Source: Saxidomus purpurata
Taxonomy: Eukaryota; Mollusca; Bivalvia; Venerida; Veneridae
Assembly: GCA_022818135.1 (NCBI GenBank)
Contig: JAFMSR010000007.1
Coordinates: 5,759,270 to 5,823,269, forward strand
Reading direction: 5' to 3'
Length of the DNA stretch: 64,000 nucleotides
Shown here: positions 25,050 to 37,255 of the stretch, one piece after another
Position numbering within the stretch: the stretch's first letter is position 1
Layout of the letters: each line of letters opens with the position of its first letter
Translations under genes and position numbers: made by a program
The notes under the pieces: generated by a model
What the model was told of the DNA's origin: nothing
Seen by the model: the letters and a program-made list of their open reading frames with translations, nothing else
Databases searched by the model: none

Positions 25050-25158
25050 CTGTTTTATGGATAAATAGGAATGTTACACTAGCCACGATGAAGTTTATTC
25101 CAATGAAAATGCACAGAACTGTCTTCATGCAGGAACAGTTTGGCATTTTCAAAGCCAT
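25050..25158 (-). CDS. Candidate first coding exon (signal anchor) of the sulfotransferase
   Basis: ATG at 25158 opens 36 codons: a short cysteine-containing N-terminus (residues 1-12), a hydrophobic segment from residue 13 to about 33 (TVLCIFIGINFIVASVTFLF), then HKT. This is the layout of a type II Golgi enzyme anchor. A donor ACAG|GTTTGT follows at 25049, leaving phase 1. The sulfotransferase exon starting at 19193 opens with 'gt' and completes a glycine codon in frame, so the two are phase-compatible. The joined product would have a second hydrophobic stretch right after the anchor, which is unusual; an extra exon is possible. Confidence 0.4.
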
Positions 25159-25479
25159 AATAATATCAGAACTTGCACAGAAACACACACAGTCAATACT
25201 ACAAATGTACTGTATAACAAGTTTATGTACGTTGATTATTTAGATCAACGATTGTAGGAGAACAATAAGTTATTAAGTCATGCTTGATACGACGGTATGC
25301 CCGACGTTGTTGGTAATTGAAAATATAACACACGAACATATGTCTATGATAAAATTAAAACACTCTGAAAATTATACACGGTAAATATACATGTTACATG
25401 TGTCAATGGTCTCACTGACTTAAAGCTTAGTAACAGCTGTGTTGAACAATTACTGCAAAGAAAACGTGAAACACATGTT

Positions 25480-26285
25480 TATACTCCCCGAAAACAAAGT
25501 GTAACTGGGCGGAGGGGGTATACTGGATTCAGCTTGTCTGTCCGTCCGTCCGTCCGTCCGTACGCACCAGACGGACTTTGTGAGGTTATCCCTTTGATCT
25601 TTCTTTGATCTTTTATAACCCCACAATATAATTATTTAACCACACAATACCAATTTTAACCCCATAATGACGGAATGAACTGAAAAAACTCACAATGATA
25701 AGTTGTACTCAAGCCCTAACCCCCTAATGTCTACTGGGCATGTACGGACAGACGGACGTCCGTCTGAAGGCGGAATCTTGTGGACTCTAAATCTCCAATA
25801 CCCCTGGTCAGAATTTAATGATACTTCACACAAGTGATAAGTACAATGCCTAGTTGTGCATGGTCTATGTCTCAGGTCTCTAGGTCAAAGGTCAAGGTCA
25901 CAGGGGCTTGGGATAGTAAAATTTTGTGGACTCTAAATCTCCAAAACCCCTAATCAGAATTTAATGATACTTCACACAAGTGATAAGGACAATGCCTAAT
26001 TGTGTATGGTTGATGTTTCGGTTCACTAGGTCAAAGGCCAAGGTCACAGGGGCTCAAGATAGAAATATTTTATTGACGCTAAATCTCCAAAACCCCTGGT
26101 CAGAAATTAATGATACTTCACAGAAGTGATAAGTATAATGCTTAGTTGTGCATGGTCCAGGTTTCGGGTCACGAGGTCAAAGGTCACAGGGGCTTGAGAT
26201 AGTAAAATATTGTGTGCTTTTAATCTCAAAAACTCCTGGTCAGAATTTAATTATACTTCACAGAAGCCTTAAGCTGCTTACTCTC
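25480..26285 (+). repeat. Tandem dispersed bivalve repeat, ~146-bp unit x4, with (CCGT)n head
   Basis: (CCGT)n at 25541-25562 is followed by units starting 'gactctaaatctcca' near 25783, 25929, 26075 and 26213. Each has 'atgatacttcacacaagtga' and ends in AGGTCAAAGGTCAAGGTCA or a variant (25882-25900, 26028-26046, 26173-26186). Confidence 0.9.
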
Positions 26286-27510
26286 AGTTACCGTTGAAAA
26301 AATCTTCTTTTTTTTTTAATTGACATACTTTTACATAAATATATAACTTAAGGCTAGAATTAAATTTTAAAAACATCTAGGTAGGAATTTGCAGAAATCG
26401 ATTGAATATGTAGGTTATACGGCACCGTTACACTATATGTTTATATTGAAATTTCAAAAGCGTTTGCAACGCTTTTGAATTGGGTAGCGTTTTTTTAAAT
26501 TTAGAGATACTCAGTATACGTCGCATGAATTTATACTGGAGCCTTTTTATATGACTATATGTTCTTAAATAGAACAAAATATTTACATACAGTTTGAAGA
26601 ACTTTATTTTTTTTACCAAAATCTGAGAGCAAGCAGTTTAAGTTGTGCAGGTCCTATAATCAAAGCATCAAATATTACGTAAATTTTATATACTGTGTCA
26701 GTGGGGTGTTCGGAAGGGTATTCATCACCTTCAATGACAGTTCTTGTTTTTTCACCTTTACTCAAAGCTGTTGAATACTAAGTCCATATGTCTGTTTGGA
26801 TTTAGATAAATGACAGATAGATATTACGGTGATAAGACATTGTTTTTGAAAATTATTTTTCAGGTTTGCATAAAATACTTTATCACTATTTTATGCAAAC
26901 CTGAAAAATAATTATTACTGTTTCATGTTTTATTACTGTAGTCATGTAAAATAAATGATTCTATCAACATGCTTGTTTCTGAAAACACAATAAATAATTG
27001 TGACTGTCCCTTAAAAGCACATATTTTCGCCCCCAACGATGCACGCACCAAAATAAAGCCACCGTGACCACCCGAAAGTATCCTAAAGTGCGGTATTAGA
27101 ATACCCAAAATCTGATCCCAGGGTACCGATGACCTATAGAGGAATAGGTAATTAATTTTCTGTGTAAGCACATGTCCAAAATGAGAACGAAAGTTTAATC
27201 AATTACCTTCATTACAGTTTTGACAATTGCTGCACATTTGTAGTTTATTTATCACATTTCTTTCAGCCATAAGATCTATGCATCTTTTCTTTTTCGGACT
27301 TGTCTTTTCTACCCTTATGTATATAGACATCATTTTGTATTTCGTGAATAAAAAATATGAAAACCAAATAAAAAGAGAATAAAAACTTCTCCTGTCTGGA
27401 ATCTTACTCGTGGTACCAAGTTTCGGCGTCTGTCGATTTACGCCATATGTCTTTGTTCATATAATAAGATTATTCTTACGTTCATATACATTTTCTAACA
27501 AAAATATGAA
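26286..27510. other. No gene; one perfect hairpin
   Basis: AT-rich. The only structure is the hairpin at 26851-26913, listed separately. Confidence 0.5.
26851..26913. repeat. Perfect hairpin, 27-bp arms
   Basis: Arms 26851-26877 and 26887-26913 are perfect reverse complements around the 9-nt loop ctttatcac. Confidence 0.95.
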
Positions 27511-28480
27511 ATGGACCATTTTCCACCTGACTACCCCCGATACCTTGTTCGTGTAAACATGAGCACCGAATTGTGTGAAAATAATGGTAATAATGGTTTT
27601 GTTAAAGGTAAAAGCACAGTAGACAAAATACTGTCTCTTACAACAGTAAAAGAAACTCGTAAACTGCAGATGTTACCTACATTATTAGCTGTCATAGATT
27701 TTAAAGGTCCACTACAAGCGAAAATTAGTTGTCAGTTATATCAATGGCAAGTACATTACCTTATGCAAGACACTAAATAAGAAAATTAGGTTTTTATTAA
27801 GTGTTTGGAACACGAAGAAAAGTATGTGTATTATGTTGAATTATGTTCGACAAAATGACTACCCAGGTCTTTTTAACTTTCTTCATAATGCATAGAAAAA
27901 TAATTGTACATGCACTGTGATTTATTTTGAATTTCTACATACCAACTTACATTTTTTATTAAAAATAACATATTTCTGTGCTTTTTAAAGTATATTTGAA
28001 TTTTCGCTTTCCTTAGTATTGGACCTTTAAAAAGACTTATGACTGTTTACACCGTAGTTTTCTTTAGAAAAAAACTGCAGCTTATTGGGGTTTAATGGCA
28101 GAATGCATTTTGTTTTCTGCTGACGACATAGGATTTTTCCGAATGAAGAAATGTTTACAAGACATTGATAGTGTTCATTTACTAGAAGAAAATATTACAA
28201 ATACAAAGCCGACATTTTACAACTAGAATCAAAATTAATGAATATTGAAATAGATAAAAAAAACTAATGTTAGAGAGAGAAAAAATGTTTTAAGAGGAAA
28301 CGGTAGTAACAAACTAAGAAGTTACAGGTTACTATAATATCATATAGATAAGCTTTTGTACTCTCAGTGAATATTGAAAAGGTAAAAAATAGTGAACCTT
28401 TTACATGTATGAAACGTATTGTGTACAAGACTGCTTTAGATCAAGCTATACACTATAATAATGACATTTTATAGCATGAG
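27511..28480 (+). pseudogene. Degraded non-LTR retrotransposon reverse transcriptase
   Basis: The open frame 27511-27780 contains GFVKGKSTVDKILSLT (RT motif 1-2 region) and LLAVIDFK (motif A start). Downstream, broken frames show FSADDIGFF near 28115 (motif C) and NKLRSYRLL near 28310 (C-terminal region). Many stops and frame changes lie between them. A 5'-truncated, dead copy. Confidence 0.65.
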
Positions 28481-29283
28481 AACATATCAACATTTAATGA
28501 TAAGGTTTTGGTTCAATAAACATTTGAGGTCAAGTGATAGTTTGACATATTGAATATGAGGGTATTAGTGTATGACCACTCTAAACTAAATTCTGCACTT
28601 TGCAATAATGATATTTTGTATTCATGTATGACTGCTTCATATGTTACATTAACTCTCAGAGCAAATTTGAGAAGTACATTGAATATCTGGTGGTTTTACC
28701 GTTGTTGTTATTTTGTTTGTCTTTGATTTTATATCACCAAAGTAGCTGCTCTATTTTGAGTTACAAAATTCTTTAAGGGTCACATCTGAATCTCAGTGCA
28801 TATATGTTATACTGCATTAAACTTAGACTTATGTATTAAAGACTTCTTTCACTTTTTGTTATTACAAAGGGTGAATAGTTGGGTCTTGACTTGTACCAAA
28901 ATAAATAAATTTATTCTTTCAAATGTCATGTTAAATCCAGACTGGTCTTATATTTCGTTTCGATAAGATCAGCTGTTTTTATGTTTTTATAGCGCAGACT
29001 TTTGTTAAACAAAAATTTTCTTGTTGATGTTTTTCACTTTCCAGATGAGCTTCGTGTCTGTTTAATTTTTTGTCTATTTTCCGTACAGATTTTGTTATAT
29101 CAAATTTACGTGAAAATGGATGATTATGCGTTGCATTATTGTAATGTTTAAATACATTCTCCGTTCTTTTGTTATACATCATGTTCTGATTTGCCATGTT
29201 CTATGTGTTTGTAGATGTATATGCCTCACGGACCTTTTGGTCTATTGGAATTATGAAAATAAACTTATCATACTTATGTTTGT
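28481..29283. other. No firm gene; one lysine-rich minus-strand ORF
   Basis: The minus frame 28979-29197 (72 codons, ATG start) encodes a K/H/N-rich peptide with RKIDKKLNRHEAHLESEK near its middle. No family is recognised. Its composition is less random than its neighbours, so it may be a fragment of a retroelement ORF1 or of a gene; I am not sure. Confidence 0.3.
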
Positions 29284-29950
29284 AGGTCAAAAATATTGAA
29301 CCCATTAAGTGTATGAAAGATGTTATGAACAAGTGTACTTTAGTTCAATCTCTATACTGTGTACTATAAAGTAGCATTAGAACATATACACTTAACCGAT
29401 ATTAGAAACGCAAAGATTTCCCCTGTTGAACATTTTTATTTGAATGACGCTATTGTTTTTATTTCTATTTAAGTCATTTTTTCGATGAATTATGGAAACT
29501 TTTACAAGAATTTAGTTTTATATTGTTTTTGTTGTGTAAGAAATTTGAATAAATTTGAAACACGATAACATTGTTAAAATAAATATTTTGCCACTTTTGC
29601 GTTTCTAAGCCTGTTGAGTGTACATGTTATACAGTTTCAAAATTGTGTTTCTGTAACCTTGTTGAAAATGTCTTTCAGAACAGTGATTAGAAAAATTGAC
29701 AGTATAATGTGTGACTACTACAAAGTATAGAATTCAGAATTGTACTTTGTCAGTTACAAAATTCTTGTAGGGGTCAAATCTGAATCTCGGTGCATATATG
29801 TGTGTAGGTCAAAAATATTAAATGTATGAAAGATGTTATGTACTAGTCTACGTTAGATCAATCTCTATACTGTGTACTATGACAGTATCATGTGTGACTG
29901 ACTACTACAAAGTTTGTATAGAATTCAGAATTGTACTTTGTCAGTATACT
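29284..29950 (+). repeat. Direct repeats of a retroelement-like 3' region
   Basis: 'aggtcaaaaatatt' to 'tgtgtacta' occurs at 29284-29370 and 29808-29885; 'tagaattcagaattgtactttgtcagt' recurs at about 29728 and 29918; a related stretch lies at 28385-28460. The pattern suggests repeated partial copies of the same element. Confidence 0.55.
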
Positions 29951-29956
29951 AATTTG

Positions 29957-30115
29957 TCAATTGTCATCTGGTTTAACAGAATAGGCATCTAGATCTTCTG
30001 CTTCATAAATTTTGACAGTTTCATCTTTCTCAGTTCTTATGAATATGTTACCATTGAAAGTCCATGTTTCTTTCACATTTGTTGATTTGTCTTTTTTCAT
30101 TTGCCTTGCCTTGTT
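29957..30115 (-). pseudogene. Possible LINE ORF1 C-terminal fragment
   Basis: The minus frame reads KNKARQMKKDKSTNVKETWT, then FNGNIFIRTEKDETVKIYEA, to a stop at 29957. A 'W-T-x-x-G-x-I-x-x-K' segment after a basic stretch resembles the C-terminus of some LINE ORF1 proteins. Resemblance is by eye only. Confidence 0.3.
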
Positions 30116-30299
30116 TTTGATGGATGATTGTCCGTCGTCAGTCCGTCGTCCGTCAACATTTTGATTCAACTATGGATTCATTCTGAAGCTGGTGAGGTCT
30201 TCATTAAAATCTTTAAAAATTCTTCGAAACCACAAGGCCGAGCAATATTTGGCAGTAGCATGCTTAGTAGACCTCACAATGTTCAAATTATGGCCCCGG

Positions 30300-30308
30300 G
30301 GCAAAATT

Positions 30309-30343
<35 letters not shown>

Positions 30344-31950
30344 CTGGGGGGGGGGGGTTTTTTTTTTTTTGGTTTTTGGACTTTAAAAATCTTTTCTGAA
30401 ACACGAGGCCTGAGCTAAAAGATTTGGCATGGAGACTTAAGCACTACAAGATACGAACATATGCGTCTCTCTTCATTATAAAATCGAGGTACTTCAGAGA
30501 TGAAAACTCGCTAGACACAGTCAATTTTTTGGAAAAACAAGAGTTGTCGTTTGTAATTGAGCTGTCGTTCGTTTCAATAGAGGGGGCAATCTAATATACG
30601 CTGGTAAAAAATAGAAAAAAAAACAAAAACAAACAGCGTTTCAAAACAGTTTCCAAACGAACCCCAAGCACCCAGAAGGCCACCCCCACACACACACACA
30701 CCCAGCACACGCACAGCCCCACACGACACACACACACATGGATCATATGCATTGCTTTTTCCACTAAAGCAACAGGGACCTTTGACATTATAGAAACGAA
30801 ACGAGTCGACTGAATATTCTTTTATGGCCATTTTAGAACATATATGATATTGTGTTAGCTAATTTTTACCATTCGCAATGGAAAAAAAAGTCATGCACTC
30901 CGTGTGTGTAAAATGGATAAAAGGCCGATAGCACCAACACTTTTGTGTACGTGAGCACTTTTCAGAGGGGGGGGGGGGGGGGGGGGGGGGGGGGAGGGGG
31001 GAAAAAAAAAAAAAGGGGGAAAAAAGTCTACCCTCCGTCAGACACAATCAAAGGTACAAACGGTAACACCAAACATGCGGGTCCAAAACAGTTGGGCCTT
31101 TTTTATTTTTTTTTTTTTTAACTTTTTTTAAAAAAATTTTTATAATTTAAAATACGAGTTCGAATCCATCAACACCCAATGTTTTAAAACTTTTTAAGAT
31201 GTTTTAATAATCATTTTTAATTTTTTAAGAATATTTTACGGCAAATAATCATAAAATTATCTTCATTCATGTCAAATTAATAAGGATAACTGGTAATGAA
31301 AAATAGAGACATACCAGGAACGGTGTATAGAGCATTCCAATGGGAAACAATACTAGTCATAAATATTGATTTGTATAATTTTTTAAAGGGGGGGAATTAA
31401 AATTAAAAATGAAGCACCAGTACAAATGTTATTTCTGGATACTACAGGTCAGGGTCAGTAGATGTGGTGTCGTGTCAGGAGAAGACCCAAAAAAAAACCC
31501 TTTTTACAAAAAAAAAAAAAAAAAACTGGGGGGGGGGGGGCACAATTTGTTCCCATGGGAATACCGATTATTGTGAAACCCAAACCTTATATAAATGTTG
31601 TTCAACCAGAAATGGAACATTCCCTCGAAAAGTTCTTTTGGGGCCATGCCTTCAATTATCAAATTATTAAGGGGGGGGGGGAAAGGGTTTTTGTGGTTTT
31701 TTTTTTTTTTTTTTTTTAATTTTCCGGTTTCCAAATTTTCAAAATAATGTTTACATGGGATTATTGTTTTGTTTACCAGATTTTCAAGTGGGCTTTTATT
31801 AGGCAAGATGCAAGTTTTGATAACTATTTGGTATATAACAGTTTTGTGTTTTTTTCTTGGGGGGGGGGGGTTTTTCCAAGGGGGGGGATATAGGGCCATC
31901 TTGGCCCTTTCAGCCGCCTGTTGCTAACATTCTGAAGGGGGGGGGGTCTT
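30300..31950. other. Homopolymer-ridden block of doubtful quality
   Basis: G-runs at 30311-30343, 30346-30357, 30969-30994, 31523-31540, 31671-31681 and others alternate with A- and T-runs (31002-31014, 31697-31718). A CA-rich tract lies at 30685-30740. Open frames here are artefacts of the runs. A 'gatatagggccatcttggccct' fragment at 31887 matches the repeat tail at 63070. Confidence 0.7.
30427..30580 (+). repeat. Dispersed repeat, direct partner of 6457-6590
   Basis: See 6457-6590: same blocks in the same order, with small insertions. Confidence 0.75.
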
Positions 31951-32035
31951 CATTTATATAATAATCTATTTTTGTTTCTCTTAGCTGTTTCCTGACTAAA
32001 TAACCTCCAACACATAAATGATAGAATCTTTGGAA

Positions 32036-32245
32036 GTATTATAACTTAACATAAAAGTTTCAGCTATGCATTCCAGTCATTATTGATAAAATCAGCGGTT
32101 TAAAATATGCGGCAGTACCGTAAACCGTTCAATAATCTATGTAGAGTTGTTGTACAATTAGTGGGTGGATGCGATTTATTTACAGAAGGCCTCTATATTG
32201 ATTAATTGTGGTAAAATGAGGCGTCGTAAGTTCTTCTTTGAAATT
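32036..32245 (+). repeat. Dispersed repeat, inverted partner of 41225-41475
   Basis: 'ataacttaa', 'gataaaatcagcg', 'accgtaaaccgtt', 'ttgttgtacaat', 'tgggtgga', 'gcgatttatt' occur here in order and inverted at 41225-41475. The two copies flank the aldo-keto reductase gene and the LINE behind it. Confidence 0.75.
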
Positions 32246-33086
32246 GTATTCATTTATCATTTTACGTTCCTTGAACACATAATTTATGTTTCGAGAATAT
32301 AATCTGCTATATGTAGGGAGGGCCCCTTTAAATCAACGTCTCACCGTTTCTCATGATTGAATATGTTAAGTCGAGTCCCGGAAAGGCTGTGCTGTTTGGC
32401 TGTTTTTTAAAGCATGATCAAAGATTACTGGAATCCAACATGAATCACACTTATCTGTAATTAAATATACTTCAGGAAAGAATGTTATCTGGCTTATAGA
32501 GATATATTTAAGTTTCGAGAAACCAGAACAGTTTTGAAGACATCATTTTTCATATTAATGAATGTTACATGTATGTATTATAGACATGTTTGTGGTAAAG
32601 CTTATGTTTGATGCCTGAACAAAAAGAAAATAGTTAGAAATGGAGTTTTATTTATTATGTATAGCCAGAATAGAACTTTCTATAATAAACAAGCATGCTC
32701 AATTCCGACAGCTTTATGTATTGTAAAATATTTTATGCCTCAAAATAGTGCGGTGTCCATGAAATTAAATCTAGGACGATGTTCTGATTTAAGACCCACT
32801 GATATGGGTTTAGTACATTCATTTTATCACTCAGTTTCTGACCTAATTCGTATACTTTGAAGGTTGTCTAATACCTGCGGTTGTTCGTTTCGGTGAACTA
32901 TATTTTTGATAATATATACATTTGCATACGTCTTCAGACGGAGGTTTTAATTTTTTTCCAAATCGTGATATTTTTCAAACGGAGTCCGTTAATAACATAC
33001 AGACTCAGTGAAATAATAGCTGAATCTACAAAACATTCTTAATTCTTTCACGTGTACAACGTTTATTTCTCATAACAGCAAGAAGA
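32246..33086. other. Upstream region of the aldo-keto reductase gene
   Basis: No ORF worth calling. A possible acceptor TTATTTCTCATAACAG ends at 33078, just before the start codon, so the 5' UTR may be split. Confidence 0.35.
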
Positions 33087-36000
33087 ATGGCGGATAAGAA
33101 TGTTACTTACAACTATCTCGGCAAAACTGGAGTTCGTGTCTCAAACCTCTGTTTAGGCGCTATGACGTTCGGGACACCTGTTCCGGTAAGTTTCTCAATA
33201 TAACTTTGACGTAATCCTTTGATTGTTGCATATTGTAATTTCCAGTGTCGATTTTATAACTGTCAAAATTGCAGCCTTTTATCTGTAGGTCATTTCATAT
33301 GTTGCGTACAGGAATGCATATACCTACACACACATAGACCTTTAGGTCTGTGGGTATGCTTAGCGTTTTGTTTCATAACATAAAGTCTGCAGCAAGTCTG
33401 TATGGATTGACTTTGAAAATTTTCATATAACGTTTTAGGCTTTATAATTGACCGTGTTGCACAGTTTGAGATTTTGTCTAAGAAAAGTGTAAGGAGTATG
33501 TGTACTGGACCTAGTGGTTGCTAGGCGTAATCAGCGTGTTATTATAAATCTACATATCGGACTGCAGCATGCTGCTGGTGCACGCTGGGGACTGTTATTT
33601 CTCAGTCTGTGTAAAAAAAATCATTATTTAAATAAAACCATTGTCGAACTGTCTTAACATATTTATCACATGTTTTAAAGACGATGAAAAACCCAACCCA
33701 AGCAGACGAAGAGCTGTCCCACAAGATAATGGACCGTTATGCTGAACTAGGAGGCAACTTTATAGACACCGCCAATGCTTACGGCAGGGGCTCATCAGAG
33801 AGAGTTGTCGGCAACTGGCTAAGCAAGTAAGGACTGTAGTCATAGTTAATGTACTTTAGGTTTTTGTATTAACACCACTCAAGGAAATTTTTGATATGTT
33901 TTCTACTATAACAATGATGCTAGTTGATTCTCTGCAGAGCTCTGTCTTCCCAAAATTAATGTAGTATGTGACCTTTGTATGATTGTGGCTTACAGTTACC
34001 TGTAGAGCGTTGGACTTCTATCAGAATACAGTATTGTCTTGACATCTAAAACTGTCAAATATTACGTATAGTTATACTTACTTGATCATATGACGTCATG
34101 AATGAGCGTTATGATTTTAATCCTTTAATAAAAATTATACATGAATTTATGCTTTCGATCTTTTTTTAGGAGAGATCGCAGCAGTGTTGTTATAGCGACC
34201 AAAGTGAGGTTTGCAATGGACCTGAACAATGTAAATAAAATTGGTCTCAGCAGACGACATATCGTGGAGAGCTGCGAAGAGAGTCTCGAGAGACTCCAAA
34301 CAAACTTCATAGATCTCTATCAGGTAAATAGAAAATAGGATGCGTTTTATTTTTAATTGACGGTCGGAGATACGCAAGAATTAACGAACAAATAAAAATA
34401 AAGGGAAAACGCCAGCTGAAGGCCAAGCGAAAGACATTTGTGCATACCTCCACTCATCGAAATACAATACAATGAAGAAATAGAAATACAATGGAATGTT
34501 TCAATACATATACAACACGCGAAGTTCTTTAAATTACAGAAATATAGCATTTATGGTAAGGTTCTACATAAAAAGAGCGAGAACTATCGCACGAGGGGTT
34601 TACTTAACTATTCGAACAAGTTGTTTAAACGTATGGCCAGCAGAAATAAAGAGCGAATTATGTTCAACGTGTGTACGTCTTTATTTTGAATTTAATAGTC
34701 ACATTGTTGGGACAATGCTACGCCGATTGAGGAGACGCTACGGACATTTGATGATCTCGTACGATGCGGGAAAATCCGATACTTTGGTGTCTGCAACGTG
34801 TGCGGATGGCAAATGCAAAAGATTGTTGACAAAATAGAGATGATGGGTTTAAATTCATGTGTATCCCTTCAGGTAAGTGGAAACGTAGTCACATTAGTTA
34901 CGCGAATTAAGTTTTAAGTGTCTTCCTTACAGTTCTAGACTATTATTTCGGATTAAATTTAAGTCTTTCCAATATGTAGTAATATGTATCTCAAGTTGAT
35001 GGAGTAAGTGATCAAAATAATGAGTGTGTGCTTATTGTCAGTTAATTTGCTTCTTTTCATAAGCAACAATACAACCTTCTGGCGCGTCAGTCTGAGTTCG
35101 AAGAGTTTATGGTTTGCAAAAACGAAGGTATCGCGGTGTTACCATGGAGTCCACTGAAAGGGTATGTATACAGTACCATGCATCGGAACACGTTTACTTC
35201 CCGTGACTTTCAAGGATATAAATCGATATCATATTTATATAATTATACAAACAGTCACATATTATCCTTCAAAATCGCCATATAAAATAGTGGTCAAGAA
35301 TACAGCTTAAGAAAACTGATTGCTTTGAAAATGTGTTATAAATGAGTGATGTTAAGTTATTACCGTTCTTGACGGGCATAAATGAAAATACACCCAACAG
35401 ATTAGATGGATTTTTCAATTTTGACTACGGTAGTAAAAACAGATTTTTACAATTTTTACAGATTTTTACAGATTTTTTCCTAGAACTGTTAATACGGATT
35501 CACATTTAATGGTTATAAGTATGTAAATGTTGATTATTACAGAGGTATAAATGTCTTAAATGTATTTTAAATTATGATCGTAAGTTTGAACGGTAATATC
35601 ACATTTAATTGGGTATGCATCTTACAAAATTATTTCAGCAGGTTGTATCTTTTCTAGACGGCTCCAAGAGATGACGAGACTTACATGTATAACTAAAATC
35701 TATCTTTAAATCTTGCCATACCGTTGTTTCATACATGAAGTGGACCATTATTCCAATTTTGTCCCCTCACTTTAATTACAATGTACGTATATAAGTCCTA
35801 TCAGTCTATTGTTTTCATACCCATAGTTTGCCTTGATATCCTATTAGACGGTTCATACACACGCTGCGTATGTACGTTCTATTGGACAGTTTTTATTCAT
35901 ACATTAGGTAAATTGTAATGTTCTTTCTGATCGATGTTTTAACGCAATATTCGTACATCTTACAGAGGAGTCTTGACAGGCAAGTTTGAACGAGATAAGA

Positions 36001-37173
36001 CCCCGTCTGCTACAGGAAGTAGAATCGGGTTTATCCATCAAAATGAATCTAAAGCCATGCAGGCTGCACCTGCTTGGAGCAAATTGAATGGTGACGAACA
36101 ATACTGGAAGCTGATGGATGTATTGAAGGATGTAGCAAAGACCCATGGTTTGTTTTACTTTAATGTAAAAGCATAAATGAATAAATATAATACGACTATA
36201 TTTAGCCTACATGATAAACGATCTCTTGAGTAAGTCTAATATGTCGTTGCTTTCTTTCTAGGACCCTACATTAATGGACTACAGTATTGATCATTCAAGA
36301 TGAAAAGTCCTCTTCAGTAGGCCTAACTGTTGTCAGTTTAAGATATTCGCGTGTTAACATGTTTATGTACAAAACATGAAATTTTTATTTCTTTTAACCG
36401 TCATAATTCCTACATTTAGGGAAGACTGTTCCTCAAGTATCTCTCCGCTGGCTGCTACAGAAAAATGTCGTCTGCTCTGTCATTATTGGCGCCACATCTT
36501 TGAAACAACTTGAAGATAACATGGGAGCAGGATCTGGATGGGCACTTTCAGAGGAAGAAGTAAGTACCGTACCCTACAGCGGATAACATTATTTGTGCAC
36601 TTAATTCCACTAGTCTGCAAAAACTAGTACGAGTGTCGTCTTGTAGCCATGTGTCATGTTTTCAAAAATAGATATAGCGAAAATCCAGATATAAGGAAAA
36701 CATTTTCTGGGCCAAATTTAGTCCTATATTTCTATAATATGAAAATGCTTTTATGGATAAAAACAAACTCCGGATATAAAGAACGAACTTATGGGTAACA
36801 AGGAGCTTGTTATATATGCAGTACTATACTTCAAAAACTTCATAAGATGTTTGTGCAGGAATGATAATGACCATTTGTACCCAGACGACTGTTTCGGTTT
36901 TGGCTCTCAAAGACTTGAATGATATTATTAAATTTATTATAATGCAGTTTTCATATTAAATTGTTATTTTTATCAAATGAAATTCTTGATTCACGACATA
37001 GTTGTTTGTTTGAAGCTTATTTATAACCTTGTGGTGTTCTTTTTCAGATGTCCCGGTTGAATGAAGCTAGCACAAGGGTAAATCTGTATCCGTATGAAAT
37101 GATATGGTTAAGGAACACGGAGAGAATAAATTCTTTTAACAGAGACGGGGTAGATGCAACAGCATTCATTTAG
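33087..37173 (+). CDS. Aldo-keto reductase (YajO-like), eight exons
   Basis: NADPH-dependent cytosolic reductase of aldehydes or ketones by family; the substrate is unknown. Exons: 33087-33185, 33681-33826, 34170-34323, 34699-34872, 35064-35161, 35966-36147, 36420-36559, 37048-37173. All introns are GT-AG and all phases join, giving 372 residues. The AKR catalytic tetrad is present: D62 and Y67 ([14 protein letters not shown]), K93 (IATKV), H135 (LYQSHCWD). Then come WSPLKGGVLTGKF (substrate-loop side) and [15 protein letters not shown] (cofactor-binding end). The N-terminus [22 protein letters not shown] is typical of the YajO/Kv-beta-like branch. The start ATG sits in AAGAATGGCG. A poly-A signal follows at 37250. 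Kv-beta is less likely because of its WD-x-x-TPIEETL and C-terminal pattern. Confidence 0.95.
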
Positions 37174-37249
37174 ATACACAGAAATACACGTATATCAACA
37201 TGTGAATGAAAGTCACACATACGTCTAGCGAGTAGAAATATGTAACTGA

Positions 37250-37255
37250 AATAAA
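37250..37255 (+). terminator. Poly-A signal AATAAA of the aldo-keto reductase gene
   Basis: AATAAA 77 bases after the stop codon, followed by a GT-rich stretch. Confidence 0.6.

Noticed and set aside
30192..31899. Frames with poly-glycine, poly-proline or poly-phenylalanine
   Set aside because: Translations of homopolymer runs in a suspect block.
34438..34837. Open frames overlapping aldo-keto reductase exon 4
   Set aside because: The exon-4 frame carries the conserved HCWD...TPIEETL sequence; these others are shadows.
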